Shown here piece by piece: positions 25,945 through 35,691 of a stretch of DNA of 64,000 nucleotides. The position numbers were made by a program, and so were the translations under genes. Positions within the stretch are counted from its first letter, which is position 1, and every line of letters begins with the position of its first letter. The notes beneath the pieces are model-generated. The model was not told the origin of the DNA and searched no databases. It worked only from the letters and a program-made list of their open reading frames with translations. The stretch comes from Phoebastria nigripes. Its lineage: Eukaryota; Chordata; Aves; Procellariiformes; Diomedeidae. The stretch covers positions 3,173,728-3,237,727 of the forward strand of contig JAYKAV010002442.1 of NCBI GenBank assembly GCA_035582835.1, written 5' to 3'.

Positions 25945-28654
25945 TCAGCTCTGCAACGGCTTCAAGCCGAGTGCACCGGGTGATTTTGGCTGCAGATTGC
26001 CACAGCTGGGTTTCCACCCGCTCACCCAGCCCTCCCAGCACCCGACTGCCCATTGCCAGGGGTGCCTGGCACCTGGAGAGCCCCGCTTTGGTGAAAGGAA
26101 GATACTGGCTAGGGAAGGAGAGCAATTAACACTTTTTGCATTCATTTAGAAGGCAGAATTTGTTGGTTTTGTTTTTTTTTTTTTTTCTAATTATCTACAC
26201 AGAAATAGCAAAGGCAAATGCACAGCGGGCTCTTTCTTGCTCTGTGGCATTTAACCAGGAGATGGGGCGGTGGGTACCGAGACCATACAAGCACACAGGA
26301 GAGGCAGGGGTGAGACCAGCCCTGCCCATCCCCTCGCTCCCTGTCGCTTGTAAAGCCAAAGGTGACACAAAGCAGCTCCCAAAAATCTCCTGGGAGACAG
26401 CATTTGCCAGCTTGCTCTTCCATGCACTGGTAGGGGCCAACTTCCAGGGCAGTCCATGGTATTTCACCTGCTCACGTGGGGTCTGGCAAACACAGCCAGT
26501 GCGGATGTGCAGCGCTACATCACCGAGCAAGGAAGATCATTGTCAAAAGACATAAATACATGAGAAGAATAAAAAACAGAGGTGCTGAACCAAGCTGGGC
26601 TGTTCAAGCCCGTTGGGGAGGACAACCCTCATGAGAGCTTCCCACTTCCCCGGGGAGCCACAGTGGTGCTGGAAAGGAGCAGTGGTTGCATGTGCTTGCT
26701 CGTGGGGGGGATGCTCACCCGTGGGGGGATGCTCACCTGTGGCGGGGAATGCTCACCCAGGGAACTGTCGGCGCTGCCAGCCCGTGAGCCAGCAATGCCA
26801 CGTGGCTCCCGGCATGAGTAAGCAGCAGCCCCACTTCAGAGCCCACACACATCCTTGGTACTGGGAGAGCGTGCTTGGAAGTACCACCCCGAGGAATGAA
26901 AGGGAAGGGGGGGGACGAGAGCCGCCCCCGGCGTTTCCCCTCCAAGCCATCAGCTGTGTCCCTAGAGGGAGCAAACCCCTGCTTGCTCAGCCTTGTACAT
27001 ACGGATTTTAAACACCTCGCTGGGACTGGGAAAAGGAAGACAAAAGGTTTCATTCTTTCAAGTTTCCCAGTCCCCCTGTCTTGTCCCTTCCTCTCCCCAG
27101 GGGCTTGGGTTTGACTCCAGCATCCTCACATCCACATTTCCCTTGTTTTGCTGGAGGAGTGAGCATGGTCATCACCAGGCGTTTGACCAAGGGGGTATTT
27201 GAGTGCCCAAGGACCGGAGCCAGGCTTCCCTTGCAACCCTCCGGGGTTGCACAATTGCTGGCATCCTGCCTTAAAAATAATCTGGGGAGCCTTTAGGGAA
27301 GAGCCGGTGCCTGCAGAGTTACAGATGCACCCACCACCATGTGCCTTCATTTGGGTTTGCAGGGGACATTAGGAGGAAAGCAGGGCAGAGACAGAGGGAA
27401 AAAATCTAATAAGACGAAGCCTTTTCCCGGGAAGGGTCTTTTCCCAGGAAGAAGAGCCAGGTTACGGGGTGATGATTTGCAGCAGTCCCAGAAAGAGGAC
27501 TGTTCGTGTCCCCCAGGTACCTGGATGCAAGACAAGCTGTGCACAACACTTGCTGCGATGCCGGTACTGCGGGCAGGGTCTGTTCCCACATCCCGGGAGC
27601 AGCTCCGCCAGGACCCGGGGCTGGAAGGGCCCTCGAGCACCCATGGGCGAGGTGAGGGGAGCACACACAGGCCAGGTTTTGGTGCTTCTGGTGGCCCTGT
27701 CCCCCACGGCTCCCCACGCCCCGGCGAGGAGGAGCAGCCCCAGCACTTCTGCTAGCCGCACGCCAGCAGCATCTGTTTCTGGGGTACTTTTGTTCCCGAT
27801 TTATCCCCTGTCTCCTAGAGCTATTATAAGCAGGTACAATCTGCATTACCATTGTTATTCAGATGATGTACAGATAATTTTAACCTTTCTGTTCCATTTG
27901 TCAAGGGGCTTTTTTTAGCCTCTGCGCCTGCCAGGCAGAGCACTGGCTCTCCGACAGCAAAGGCTCTCCGTTTTGCAGCACCAGTTTCCCTTGCTATGGT
28001 GAAGCTCTGCCTTCCCTGCGTTGCTCCGGGTATCTTTTTCATGGCCCCAGACACGTTAGGGGATTTGGGGAAAGGCGGCAGAGGAGGTTAAGCACTCAGC
28101 TAGCTACATCCATCACTCATCCTGGCACCAGCCACCCAGGCAGGGTCCATCAGACACCTGCACACTCAGTCCCACTTTCAAAGCCTTTGGGGTAGTTCAT
28201 ACTTAAGACACTCACTTCAAAAAATGTTAATGCAGGACTTCTGGAGGAGGTCCTCTCCTTAAACTGCTTCCAGCGCTGGTGCAAAGCCCTCAGCAATGAA
28301 GAAGGCATCACCACCCTGCAGAGCCTTCCCCACAGTCAGGGATGTAGATCGCTTTTTTGGCTCTAAAATGGGAATGTGCTTCCCAGCCTGAAAAATGCTG
28401 GGCTTTGCCTCCAGCCCCTGGCTGTCACTGCATCCATCNCCCGGGCAAGTGCCCTCAAAGCTGGGCCATCTCCTGGGCGATGTCCCTATGGAACTGTACA
28501 CTTCCCGCTGAAAACATGCTTTTTAGCACTTTGTGAGCCAAAGAATTGAAAACCAAACCTGACAGCATTCGGGAAATAAAGGGAAAGATGCACAAAGTGA
28601 AGGGCAACGTAAAGCCAGTTCCTACAGGTCATGATGTTTGGGCTTGGTCCTCGG
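25945..28654. other. Intergenic, no gene recognised
   Basis: GC-rich non-coding DNA with short overlapping open frames on both strands and a short T run near 26170-26187. Apart from a three-copy direct repeat at 26703-26758, nothing is recognisable. Confidence 0.55.
26703..26758. repeat. Three-copy short direct repeat
   Basis: About three copies of a roughly 20-bp unit (core 'ggatgctcacccgtgggg') follow one another with small changes. It is a minor local tandem duplication. Confidence 0.8.
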
Positions 28655-28960
28655 TGGCTCCATGGGGACACACGTGGGGACACGCCACCCACCCTGGGGA
28701 CACACACGGGGACATGCCACCTACCACGGGGACATGCGTGGGGACACGTCAACCCCATGGGGACATGCCACCTGCCATGGGGACACACGTGGGGACATGC
28801 CACCCACCATGGGGACACATGTGGGGATGTGGCACCCACCATGGGGACACATGTGGGGACATGCCACCCACCACAAGGACACGCTATGGGGACATGTCAC
28901 CTGCCATGGGGACACACAGGGACACACCATGGGGACATGCCACTCCATGTCCCCCCTGAC
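28655..28960. repeat. 32-bp minisatellite
   Basis: About ten imperfect units of roughly 32 bp, with the core 'catggggacacacgtgggga' followed by 'catgccacccac'. Within each unit the 'ggggacac' half repeats, so the array probably grew from a shorter motif. It lies about 0.9 kb beyond the inferred polyadenylation site of CACNA1E. Since 32 is not a multiple of three, the His/Gly/Pro-rich open frames across it on both strands are artefacts of the repeat. Confidence 0.92.
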
Positions 28961-29889
28961 CCTGTGTCCCCTTGTGTCCCCCCACACAGGGAGGGGCAGC
29001 AATGCATGGGAGACACGCAGGGTAAGCTTGGCTCAAAGTGGTCCAGAGGAGCAGAGCGATTGCCTTCATCCTTCCCTGAGCTCTTCTTGGCACAGCACCC
29101 TCCAATCACTGGGAAAGAAAAAGAAGAGTCCTGTTGAAAAGCCATAAAATATCCCTGTCACCCATGCTCAGCCTGCAGACTGCCACAGGCTGCTGACTCC
29201 CCTCTGACCGCCGGAGAACTTTTTGTTCTGCTTTAAATAGCTCTGCAAAAAAGAAATATAAGACCTGACTTCAGCATCTTTGCTTGACAACTCACCCCTG
29301 AACTTTGGACCAGGCAACAGCAGCTGAATCTGCTTGACGTCTCCTGGGCGCAGGTGTGGAGGGGTGGCCAAGCTGTTTGAATCCCCCAAAGCCCCGGATC
29401 CCAGCAGGTTTTCCAAGCCCTCGGTTCACAGGCTGGTGCTCCCTTGCATTTCTCCAGCGATACCATGTCACCGCGATGCTCTTGGCTTCCCCCGGCCAGT
29501 TTGCTGCGGTGCCGCTGTTAACAGCTCCTCAGGCTCCTGGTCCCAGCCCCCCCGGTGCCCCCAGACCCCCAGCCGGCATGTCTGGAAGCAGCCAGGCACA
29601 AGCCACAGCTCCCCCGGGCTGACAACCCTTCCCAAACGTGCTCCCTGCCTCTCTCCTTTGCAGCCCCCCACCCTGCCTGGGGACCACGGGGATGCCAGGG
29701 CAGCACTGGCAGGGGATGGCCCCTGTGCCCACGCTGGGGAACACCCCATCCTCCGTGATGGGGCTGCCCAGCACAGGCTGTGTGCCACCCCCTCCCTGCC
29801 ATGGGGACCTTTTGCGGGGGTTCAACATCTCATCCGGGGTTCCCGCGGCCCCACTAGTGCGGGGGGGGTGCCAACGAGACAGGATCCAC
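28961..29889. other. Spacer between minisatellite and CACNA1E 3' end
   Basis: GC-rich sequence just beyond the inferred end of the CACNA1E transcript. A frame of 223 codons on the plus strand (29334-30005) runs antisense through the transcript end, has no recognisable domain and is not called. Confidence 0.5.
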
Positions 29890-29910
29890 AGCGGTTCTTT
29901 ACAACAAGGT

Positions 29911-29916
29911 TTTATT
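29911..29916 (-). terminator. CACNA1E: Polyadenylation signal AATAAA
   Basis: The plus strand reads tttatt, which is AATAAA in the transcript. A UGUA motif lies about 33 nt upstream in the RNA (within 'gatgtacaacttc'), and GU-rich sequence ('ctgtggatcctgtctcgttg') follows about 20 nt downstream, so all three parts of a standard cleavage site are present. Cleavage is expected near 29890-29897. Confidence 0.65.
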
Positions 29917-29966
29917 TTTCTTTCCTTTTGACAAAAACCATTGAAGTTGTACATCGCCGTCAGTCA

Positions 29967-29992
29967 GTTCGGTTCCCTGTTTGGGTCCGAAC
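29967..29992 (-). promoter_or_regulatory. Hairpin near the 3' end of the transcript
   Basis: Arms gttcgg and ccgaac enclose an inner ccc/ggg pair and a five-base loop, separated by small unpaired bases. In the transcript it would lie about 50 nt upstream of the polyadenylation signal. Function unknown. Confidence 0.4.
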
Positions 29993-30741
29993 GAGCATGT
30001 TATAACATCCCACCCCAGTGCCTGGGGGATGAAGCAGAGCATCTCCCACCCACCCTCCCTNGGCCCCAGGAGCCGCCAGCCCCACACCGGGGGGGCTCTG
30101 CCCTGTGAGGCCTCACACAGGGACAGGAGGATGGGACTGGGACAGCCAGCCCGGAGGGGACAGCGGGGCTCCGTGCTCCGAGGCTGCCTCATCTCCCCTC
30201 ACACCCTCTGTGGTCCCCCCAGGAGCTTTGCAGGGCTTTGAGCCCAGTCCCAGCACCAAACTGAGAACCAGTTGCACGCTACTGGTGAATTCTTGCCTGG
30301 GCAAGGGGCTTGTCCCGTGCAGGCAGAGGTTGAAACACATCCCCTCCTTTCTCATCCTCCCTCCCATGGTCAAGCACGGCCAGCAGCCACCGACGGCGAG
30401 CGCAGTGGCAGATACCCGGTGTCCGGGAGGCGAAGGTGATGTCCAAAAAGCCACGGACAAGAGATCATACAGCAGCAAAGTGAGTCCAGCGCCTTGAAAA
30501 GAGAGACGCAGGCTGCAACGGTGCCTTGGGGCTGTTTTTCCTTCCCCCTTGGAGTAGTCTTTTCCGTGGTTCTCCTGGGGGTTGTTTTTGGTTTCAGAGA
30601 CGTGCTTTGGAGGTGCCGCCTTGTCCCCGTAGGTCCCTGCCTGCCCTCCCGCCGCGGGAGCAGGATTGCGGCTATTGCAGGAGAGACAGGAACGGGCCAT
30701 TTTTGGGCCCCCCCCGGGAAAAAAGGGGCTCTGGTTTGCTT

Positions 30742-30758
30742 CGTACAGTTTCTGTACG
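30742..30758 (-). promoter_or_regulatory. Small perfect hairpin in the 3' UTR
   Basis: Seven-base arms cgtacag and ctgtacg around a three-base loop, inside the inferred 3' UTR. Function unknown, and a chance origin is possible. Confidence 0.35.
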
Positions 30759-33032
30759 TTAGTAAAACACCGGTCTTACATGCCAAAAAGCTCAGGTTCG
30801 GATGCTGCAGCCCACTGCCACATGCGGGTGCACCCCGAGGGGCTCTGCCCCAGCCCATACCACCGCTGCAGAGCATCGCCACACACCGCTCGCTGGCCCG
30901 ACAATGGGGCCGAGGAAAGAAAAACGCCCAAAGCTTGAAATCCACATGAAACGTGCCCCCTGCTTCGAGAGCATCCCTCCCTCCCTCCCGCCCAACAGGC
31001 ACAGACACAAAAAGCCGCCTCCTCCCCTCCCCGCGGGCTGTTACTCAGAGCCCGGCGTATTGTCAGACACCTTTCTGCATTTAGAAGTAGACGATGCCAG
31101 CGCCTATATTTAGAGCACGTACGGCATCGCCTCCCCCAGCCCCCAGCACCACTGCATCCCTGGCCCCGGCCCCCACAAGGTCCCACGCTGCCCATCAGGC
31201 CTGGCTTCCCCAAATTCCAGCAAAGGGAACAATGCTCCAGCAGCTTCAGGTTGAAGCCACAAACTGTTCACAGATGGCTGGAAGGGGACAGGTGATGCCC
31301 AGAAGGGGACAGGAGATGCCTATGCCACCAGCCAGCACCGGGGACCTCCCCACAGCTACATGGGGCACGGCCTGCCCCCAAAGCACCGAGATGGGGGATG
31401 CAGGAGCTGAGCCAGAGTGATGGAGAGGGCTTCCTGGGGAATTTTGGGATCCTTTGGCAGCTGGAAGTGTCTGTTCAGGAAGCGTNGGGCGAGCAGGGAC
31501 AGCAGAGGTGCCACCCACCGGCAGAGACCAATCCAGGCCCCATAAGAGGTTTTGGTCCCATAAGTGAAACCTGCTCCTTGGGTGTGCAGAGGGCAGCTTG
31601 ACTCTAGAAAGAGGGGTTTTGGTCCACGACTGAGCCCAGGAGTGGGCAGCCTTCGGAGCTGGTGGGATTTGCTTCTCGCCAAGCAGAGCTCCTCTGGGGG
31701 AGCTCACAAAGCGAGCGGGGTAGGGGCTGATCTGCACATGCAGGAGCGGGGCAGTTTGTGCCCATAGCATCTTTTGGTTTGGAGAAGACATGGGTTATCC
31801 AGGACCAAAGCAAAGCCTGGCCAGAGCTGCTGCTCAGCCAGCCAGAGGGGCTGGAGAACAGCCCCAGGGACCTGGACCACAACAACCCGCAGCAGAGCAA
31901 AGCCATGGGCAGGAGGAACGGCAGGACGAGGGCTGCACTGCCTCCCCCTGCCCAGCCCAGCGGGCTGAAGGCCACGTCCCATCTCCACACACACGGCCAT
32001 GCCTGGTCCAACCACACCGACCAGACCCCCAGCCCACGGAGCAAGCCCTTCCCTGGGGCTCCAAAGGCACAGCACCCTCCGGCTCGCCAGGACCACGCTC
32101 GGGCTGACGATGGACACAACTCACAGCAGAAACACGCCGGTGATNGCCAGGCTGAGCCACCCATTACCACAAGGCCACCAGCATCTCCCCGGGCTGGCAG
32201 GCAAAGCATCGCACCCACAGCCGAGGGTGCGCGCAGATCGTTAGAGCTGACAGCACATAATTACCAGATTAATTAACGACTGGCACTGGAAGGTGGCCCT
32301 GTATTGCATTTTCAGTATTTGCAGGAGGTGCGAGCCACCCTGCTCACCCCCCCGGACCACGCTNCTCTCCCAAAGCCCCACTGGCTCTCGGACACCCACT
32401 TGCCCCCGCGCCGGGGCCACGAGGTTTGCAAACCCAGCCACCCCCATGGCAGCCCCCTCCAAAGGGGGTGCCAGGGCCCNGGAGCGGGCAGGGGCCACGG
32501 CTGCAGGGGAAACCGAGGCAGGGGAGGTGCCGAAGCCNGGCTTCTCTGCCAGGAGGACAGATCTTAGGGTACCGTCATGCACGCACAACATCTTCTCTCC
32601 CCTGCAGACGCGGGAATCTTCTTTTCCTGGGAAAACACAGCAAAGAGGCCTCTGAGAGGTTTGCTGTCACCCCCTTGGCACCGCTGGTGCCAAGCGAGCC
32701 GTACCCCCAGGGACAGCCCCGTCCTCGTCCCTCGGGCATCCCACTCCCGCAGGCACCACACGGCACAGCCGGCAGCAGAGCTGCCCGAAGACCCCTCGCC
32801 GCGGCCACCTCTAACGAGGAAAANGCAATTCCCACCGCTGGAAACATCTGGGACGGGGCGAGGAGAGNGGGGTGACGTTCCCAATGCTCTGCTACAGCGA
32901 CGGGTGCGCAGCAGCCCCCCCGGGGAGGCTCGGTCCTGCCCCCGCCAAACGGGGTGCNGGCAGTAAAAACCCCAAGGGGCTCCCCAGCATCGTCAGATGA
33001 CTAAAACAAATCCATGTATGTGTATATCTTTA

Positions 33033-33078
33033 TATATACAGCATATAAATATATATACACACACATACCGTATATACA
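33033..33078 (-). promoter_or_regulatory. CACNA1E: Three Pumilio-type elements in the 3' UTR
   Basis: The transcript carries UGUAUAUA, the Pumilio response element, at 33033-33040, 33052-33059 and 33071-33078, spaced exactly 19 nt start to start, in an A/U-rich patch about 1 kb after the stop codon. Pumilio proteins bind this octamer in 3' UTRs, repress translation and act in neurons on channel mRNAs. Binding here is inferred from sequence. The patch is also partly TA/CA repeat, which could produce the motif passively. Confidence 0.5.
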
Positions 33079-33106
33079 CACACAGGCACACCTAGAGTTC
33101 TCCGTA

Positions 33107-33115
33107 TATAAATAA
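33107..33115 (-). promoter_or_regulatory. CACNA1E: AU-rich element in the 3' UTR
   Basis: In the transcript this reads UUAUUUAUA, matching the nonamer type of AU-rich element that controls mRNA stability. It lies just 5' in the RNA of the Pumilio-type cluster. Confidence 0.45.
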
Positions 33116-33549
33116 ATATATGTCGGTGGGAGACAGGATACATTCGGCAGCACTGAGCCCCCCCGCCCTGCTCCCGCCTGCCCCAGTACAAACCAGTTGG
33201 CTTCGGTTTTGCCCCCCCTCCCCGACAGGCAGAGCTGCTCCGGTCTGCCTGGTGCACCCCGACCCCTCGGCCCCCTGCACCCCGCCATCACACCTCGCCC
33301 CTTTGCCGGGCTGGATGAGACCCTGGGGGAGGGAAATTCAAAGCCACAGCAGCAGGAGCCCGAGCGACAGAGCAAAGGGGGCCCCCGGTACCCCCTCGCT
33401 GGGACTCTCCGGCCTCGGGGAGTGGAAAAACCATCGGGATGAGCCTTCCCGGGGGTCCCGCTCAGGGCAGGGAGTGGGGCCGCGGCCGGGGGGGCTCTCA
33501 CTTGACCCCCAGCACACGCACCCGGCCGGGCCGCTCCGCCGCCCATCAA

Positions 33550-33902
33550 ATGCTTCTCTGTGCAGAAAAAAAAAGTGATAGTAATAAATGAAAGTCGACA
33601 GATTTTAATTTTTTTTTTGCACAAAGACTTTTTTCTTTTTTTCTGTTTTTTTTCTTTTTTTTTTTTTTTTTTTTCCCTCCGTTCCGGTCAGTTTGGTTTT
33701 CTCCTTTTCCCCTGCATTTGGTTTTGGTTTTGTTCCATTCCCAGGCGTGGCGAAGAGCACGCATTGGAGAGGGGCAGGGCGGCGGCGGGGCTGGNNNNNN
33801 NNNNNNNNNNATGCTTCTCTGTGCAGAAAAAAAAAGTGATAGTAATAAATGAAAGTCGACAGATTTTAATTTTTTTTTTGCACAAAGACTTTTTTCTTTT
33901 TT

Positions 33903-33934
<32 letters not shown>

Positions 33935-34055
33935 CCCCTCCGTTCCGGTCAGTTTGGTTTTCTCCTTTTCCCCTGCATTTGGTTTTGGTTTTGTTTCATT
34001 CCCAGGCGTGGCGAAGAGCATGCATTGGAGAGGGGCAGGGCGGCGGCGGGGCTGG
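33550..34055. repeat. Near-identical 245-bp segment written twice around an N gap
   Basis: 33550-33794 and 33811-34055 are almost the same sequence (both start atgcttctctgtgcag and end ggcggcggggctgg), separated only by 16 N (33795-33810). They differ in a long T tract and at a few single bases. The arrangement is what results when two overlapping contig ends are placed side by side without being merged. It lies within the 3' UTR, just after the stop codon. Confidence 0.9.
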
Positions 34056-34088
34056 GGGGGAGCTGAAACGGGGTAGGGGGGGCAGCTT

Positions 34089-34628
34089 CTAGCACTTGTC
34101 GTCTTCCTCGGTGTCGCTGAGCACGTCGATGCTGGCCCCGCACATCACGCCCTGCCCTGCTCCTCGCCTCCGCCGCCGGTAGTGCCCGTTGGGCATCTGC
34201 CAGCTGTGCCGCAGCGGCGGGGCCGAGCCGATGGTGTTGGAGCGGCCGAGGCTGGTGGCGACGGCCGCCTCGAAGGTGAGCGTCTCCTCCTCACCGCAGT
34301 CTGAGGCGTGCGAGTCGTCGTGCAGGGCCAGGTAGGGCTCTGAGATGTAGCGTTGCGGGGTGGACTGTCGGCTCTGCTTCCCCGCCGGGGAGCTGGAAGA
34401 CTCGGTCAGGCCGGCGGTGTTGGGCTCCAGGGTGGAGGAGAGGAGCGGGGATCCCCCCTCGCTCTCCTCGGCGGGCGGCGAGGCGTCTCCGGTGTGCCGA
34501 AGCATGGAGGCGTAGGAGAGGAGGGGACGTGGCTTGGGGGGCACCGGTGGGAGCTGGCGGCGGCCTCGCCGGGGGGTGCTGGTGTCCGAGATGGAGGGGA
34601 TGGAGCTTTCGCTCAGGGAGCCCGTTCC
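34089..34628 (-). CDS. CACNA1E: CACNA1E terminal coding exon and stop
   Basis: 540 nt, 179 codons and a TAG stop. It begins [20 protein letters not shown], continues with a Pro-rich segment [20 protein letters not shown] (a possible SH3-binding site), then a block [20 protein letters not shown], a conserved [20 protein letters not shown] segment, and a final basic patch Tyr-Arg-Arg-Arg-Arg-Arg before the end SDTEEDDKC. The end Asp-Asp-Lys-Cys is the alpha1E signature and differs from the Trp-Cys ends of Cav2.1 and Cav2.2, which bind PDZ and RIM-BP partners. Acceptor gtgcgttgcag. GC content is high. Confidence 0.97.
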   Translation of the reverse strand, partial: GTGSLSESSIPSISDTSTPRRGRRQLPPVPPKPRPLLSYASMLRHTGDASPPAEESEGGSPLLSSTLEPNTAGLTESSSSPAGKQSRQSTPQRYISEPYLALHDDSHASDCGEEETLTFEAAVATSLGRSNTIGSAPPLRHSWQMPNGHYRRRRRGAGQGVMCGASIDVLSDTEEDDKC

Positions 34629-35206
34629 CTGCAACGCACCAAGACACGCTGGGGAATACAGGGGCGACGGGCAGTGCCGTGCACCCACTCCCCCCCACCC
34701 TGAGCCTGGGCTCCCCGGAGCAACCTCCCGCTTGGATGAGGCCCCTCTGCGCCCTCGCCTGCCCCATCCCTGCCTTGGGGTCTGCTCCAGGGATGAGGAT
34801 GGTGTCTGCTTTTGGTGGTCAAAAGTAAAATGCACCCACAAACCCGCTGCGGGAAGAGCTAACGGCTCTTGAGCTGCTGGTCTCTATGGGCAGCATCTCC
34901 ATGGGCTTCAAGCATACTCAAGCACTGGCATCTCCAGGCTTGTGTAGCTGGGACACCTCAACCTTGGCAGGGAGCGGATCCCACAGTGGTGAGAGGATCA
35001 GTGTGGAGATCCACCCCTCTCCCCAAATGCTCTGCAGGGTGCCTGAGCAGCCCCAACCTGCCCAGCTCATAGGGGACACGGAGAATGCCACCGTAGGGAG
35101 GAGAGACAGCGCAGAGCTCCTGGAGTTGGGACTTATCTTCCCCGTTTTGGCAAGGAGCTTTTTTTANGCCTGCCTTTGTGCTTAGGAAGGGGTTTTTGTC
35201 ACCCAC

Positions 35207-35400
35207 CTGCCTGTTGGGTGTCTGTGACCTGCCCTCGCTGGGTGACCGGGACTCGCGCCGCCGCTCTGGTGACTCATCGTGCGCCTGGGGACTCCTCTCC
35301 TCAGAGTTGCAGCGGGAGATATCGGGGGACAGCAAGTGCTTGCGCTCTTTGGATCGACCCCGCTCCCTGCCGCCCGAGCGATGCCCGTCGGACCGGTGGC
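35207..35400 (-). CDS. CACNA1E: CACNA1E exon: C-terminal tail (HRSDG)
   Basis: 194 nt: two bases completing Gly, then [60 protein letters not shown] and Pro-Asn-Arg-Gln in phase 0. It is strongly Arg/Ser-rich. Compared with the mammalian protein the order of motifs is the same, with small substitutions. Acceptor tcctgcag, donor GTGGGT. The downstream 578-nt intron has one N and nothing else recognisable. Confidence 0.95.
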
Positions 35401-35510
35401 CTGCAGGACATCCCCGTCAGTCCCCACCGTCCCCTCCCCAGGAGCGGGGGATGCTCGGCTGGGGTGTTTTTCGGCATTGGTGTGGGATGGGGCCACCCGC
35501 CCTCGCTCAC

Positions 35511-35691
35511 CCGAGTCNGCGTTGAGGCGCCGGGCGGAGAGCTGGAGCGAGGAGTGGTAGCTGCGCCGGCGGGACTTGTAGGTGTTGTCGCTGCTGCGCT
35601 CCATGGAGAACTCATCCAGCCAGGAGCTGTTGGTGCGCTTGTCCCGGATGGTGGAAAACGATCGCCGCATCGAGCTGGTGTCCGTCACCAC
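35511..35691 (-). CDS. CACNA1E: CACNA1E exon: C-terminal tail (VVTDTSS)
   Basis: 181 nt, 60 codons plus one base: [60 protein letters not shown] and a split Gly. The Ala codon contains an N in its third base, which does not change the residue. The Arg/Ser-rich sequence fits the alpha1E distal tail and offers basophilic kinase sites. Acceptor ttgcttgcag, donor GTGAGC. A 110-nt intron follows. Confidence 0.96.

Larger units (their letters stand above)
29890..34088 (-). other. CACNA1E: CACNA1E 3' UTR (inferred)
   Basis: About 4.2 kb between the stop codon and the first good polyadenylation signal on the minus strand. No coding gene is visible inside. Long 3' UTRs are usual for neuronal channel genes. 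A candidate shorter end is a minus-strand ATTAAA (33604-33609, and again in the duplicated copy), but no GU-rich element follows it. Extent is an inference from sequence signals only. The plus- and minus-strand open frames of up to 212 codons in this stretch share no family features. Confidence 0.55.

Noticed and set aside
28631..29147. His/Gly/Pro-rich open frames of about 170 codons
   Set aside because: They are translations of the 32-bp minisatellite in several frames and both strands.
29334..30005. 223-codon open frame on the plus strand
   Set aside because: Runs antisense through the transcript end of CACNA1E, has Pro-rich composition from GC-rich DNA and no family features.
33604..33609. 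ATTAAA as the main polyadenylation signal
   Set aside because: It sits next to A/T homopolymers without a clear GU-rich downstream element. The AATAAA at 29911-29916 has all three parts of a cleavage site.
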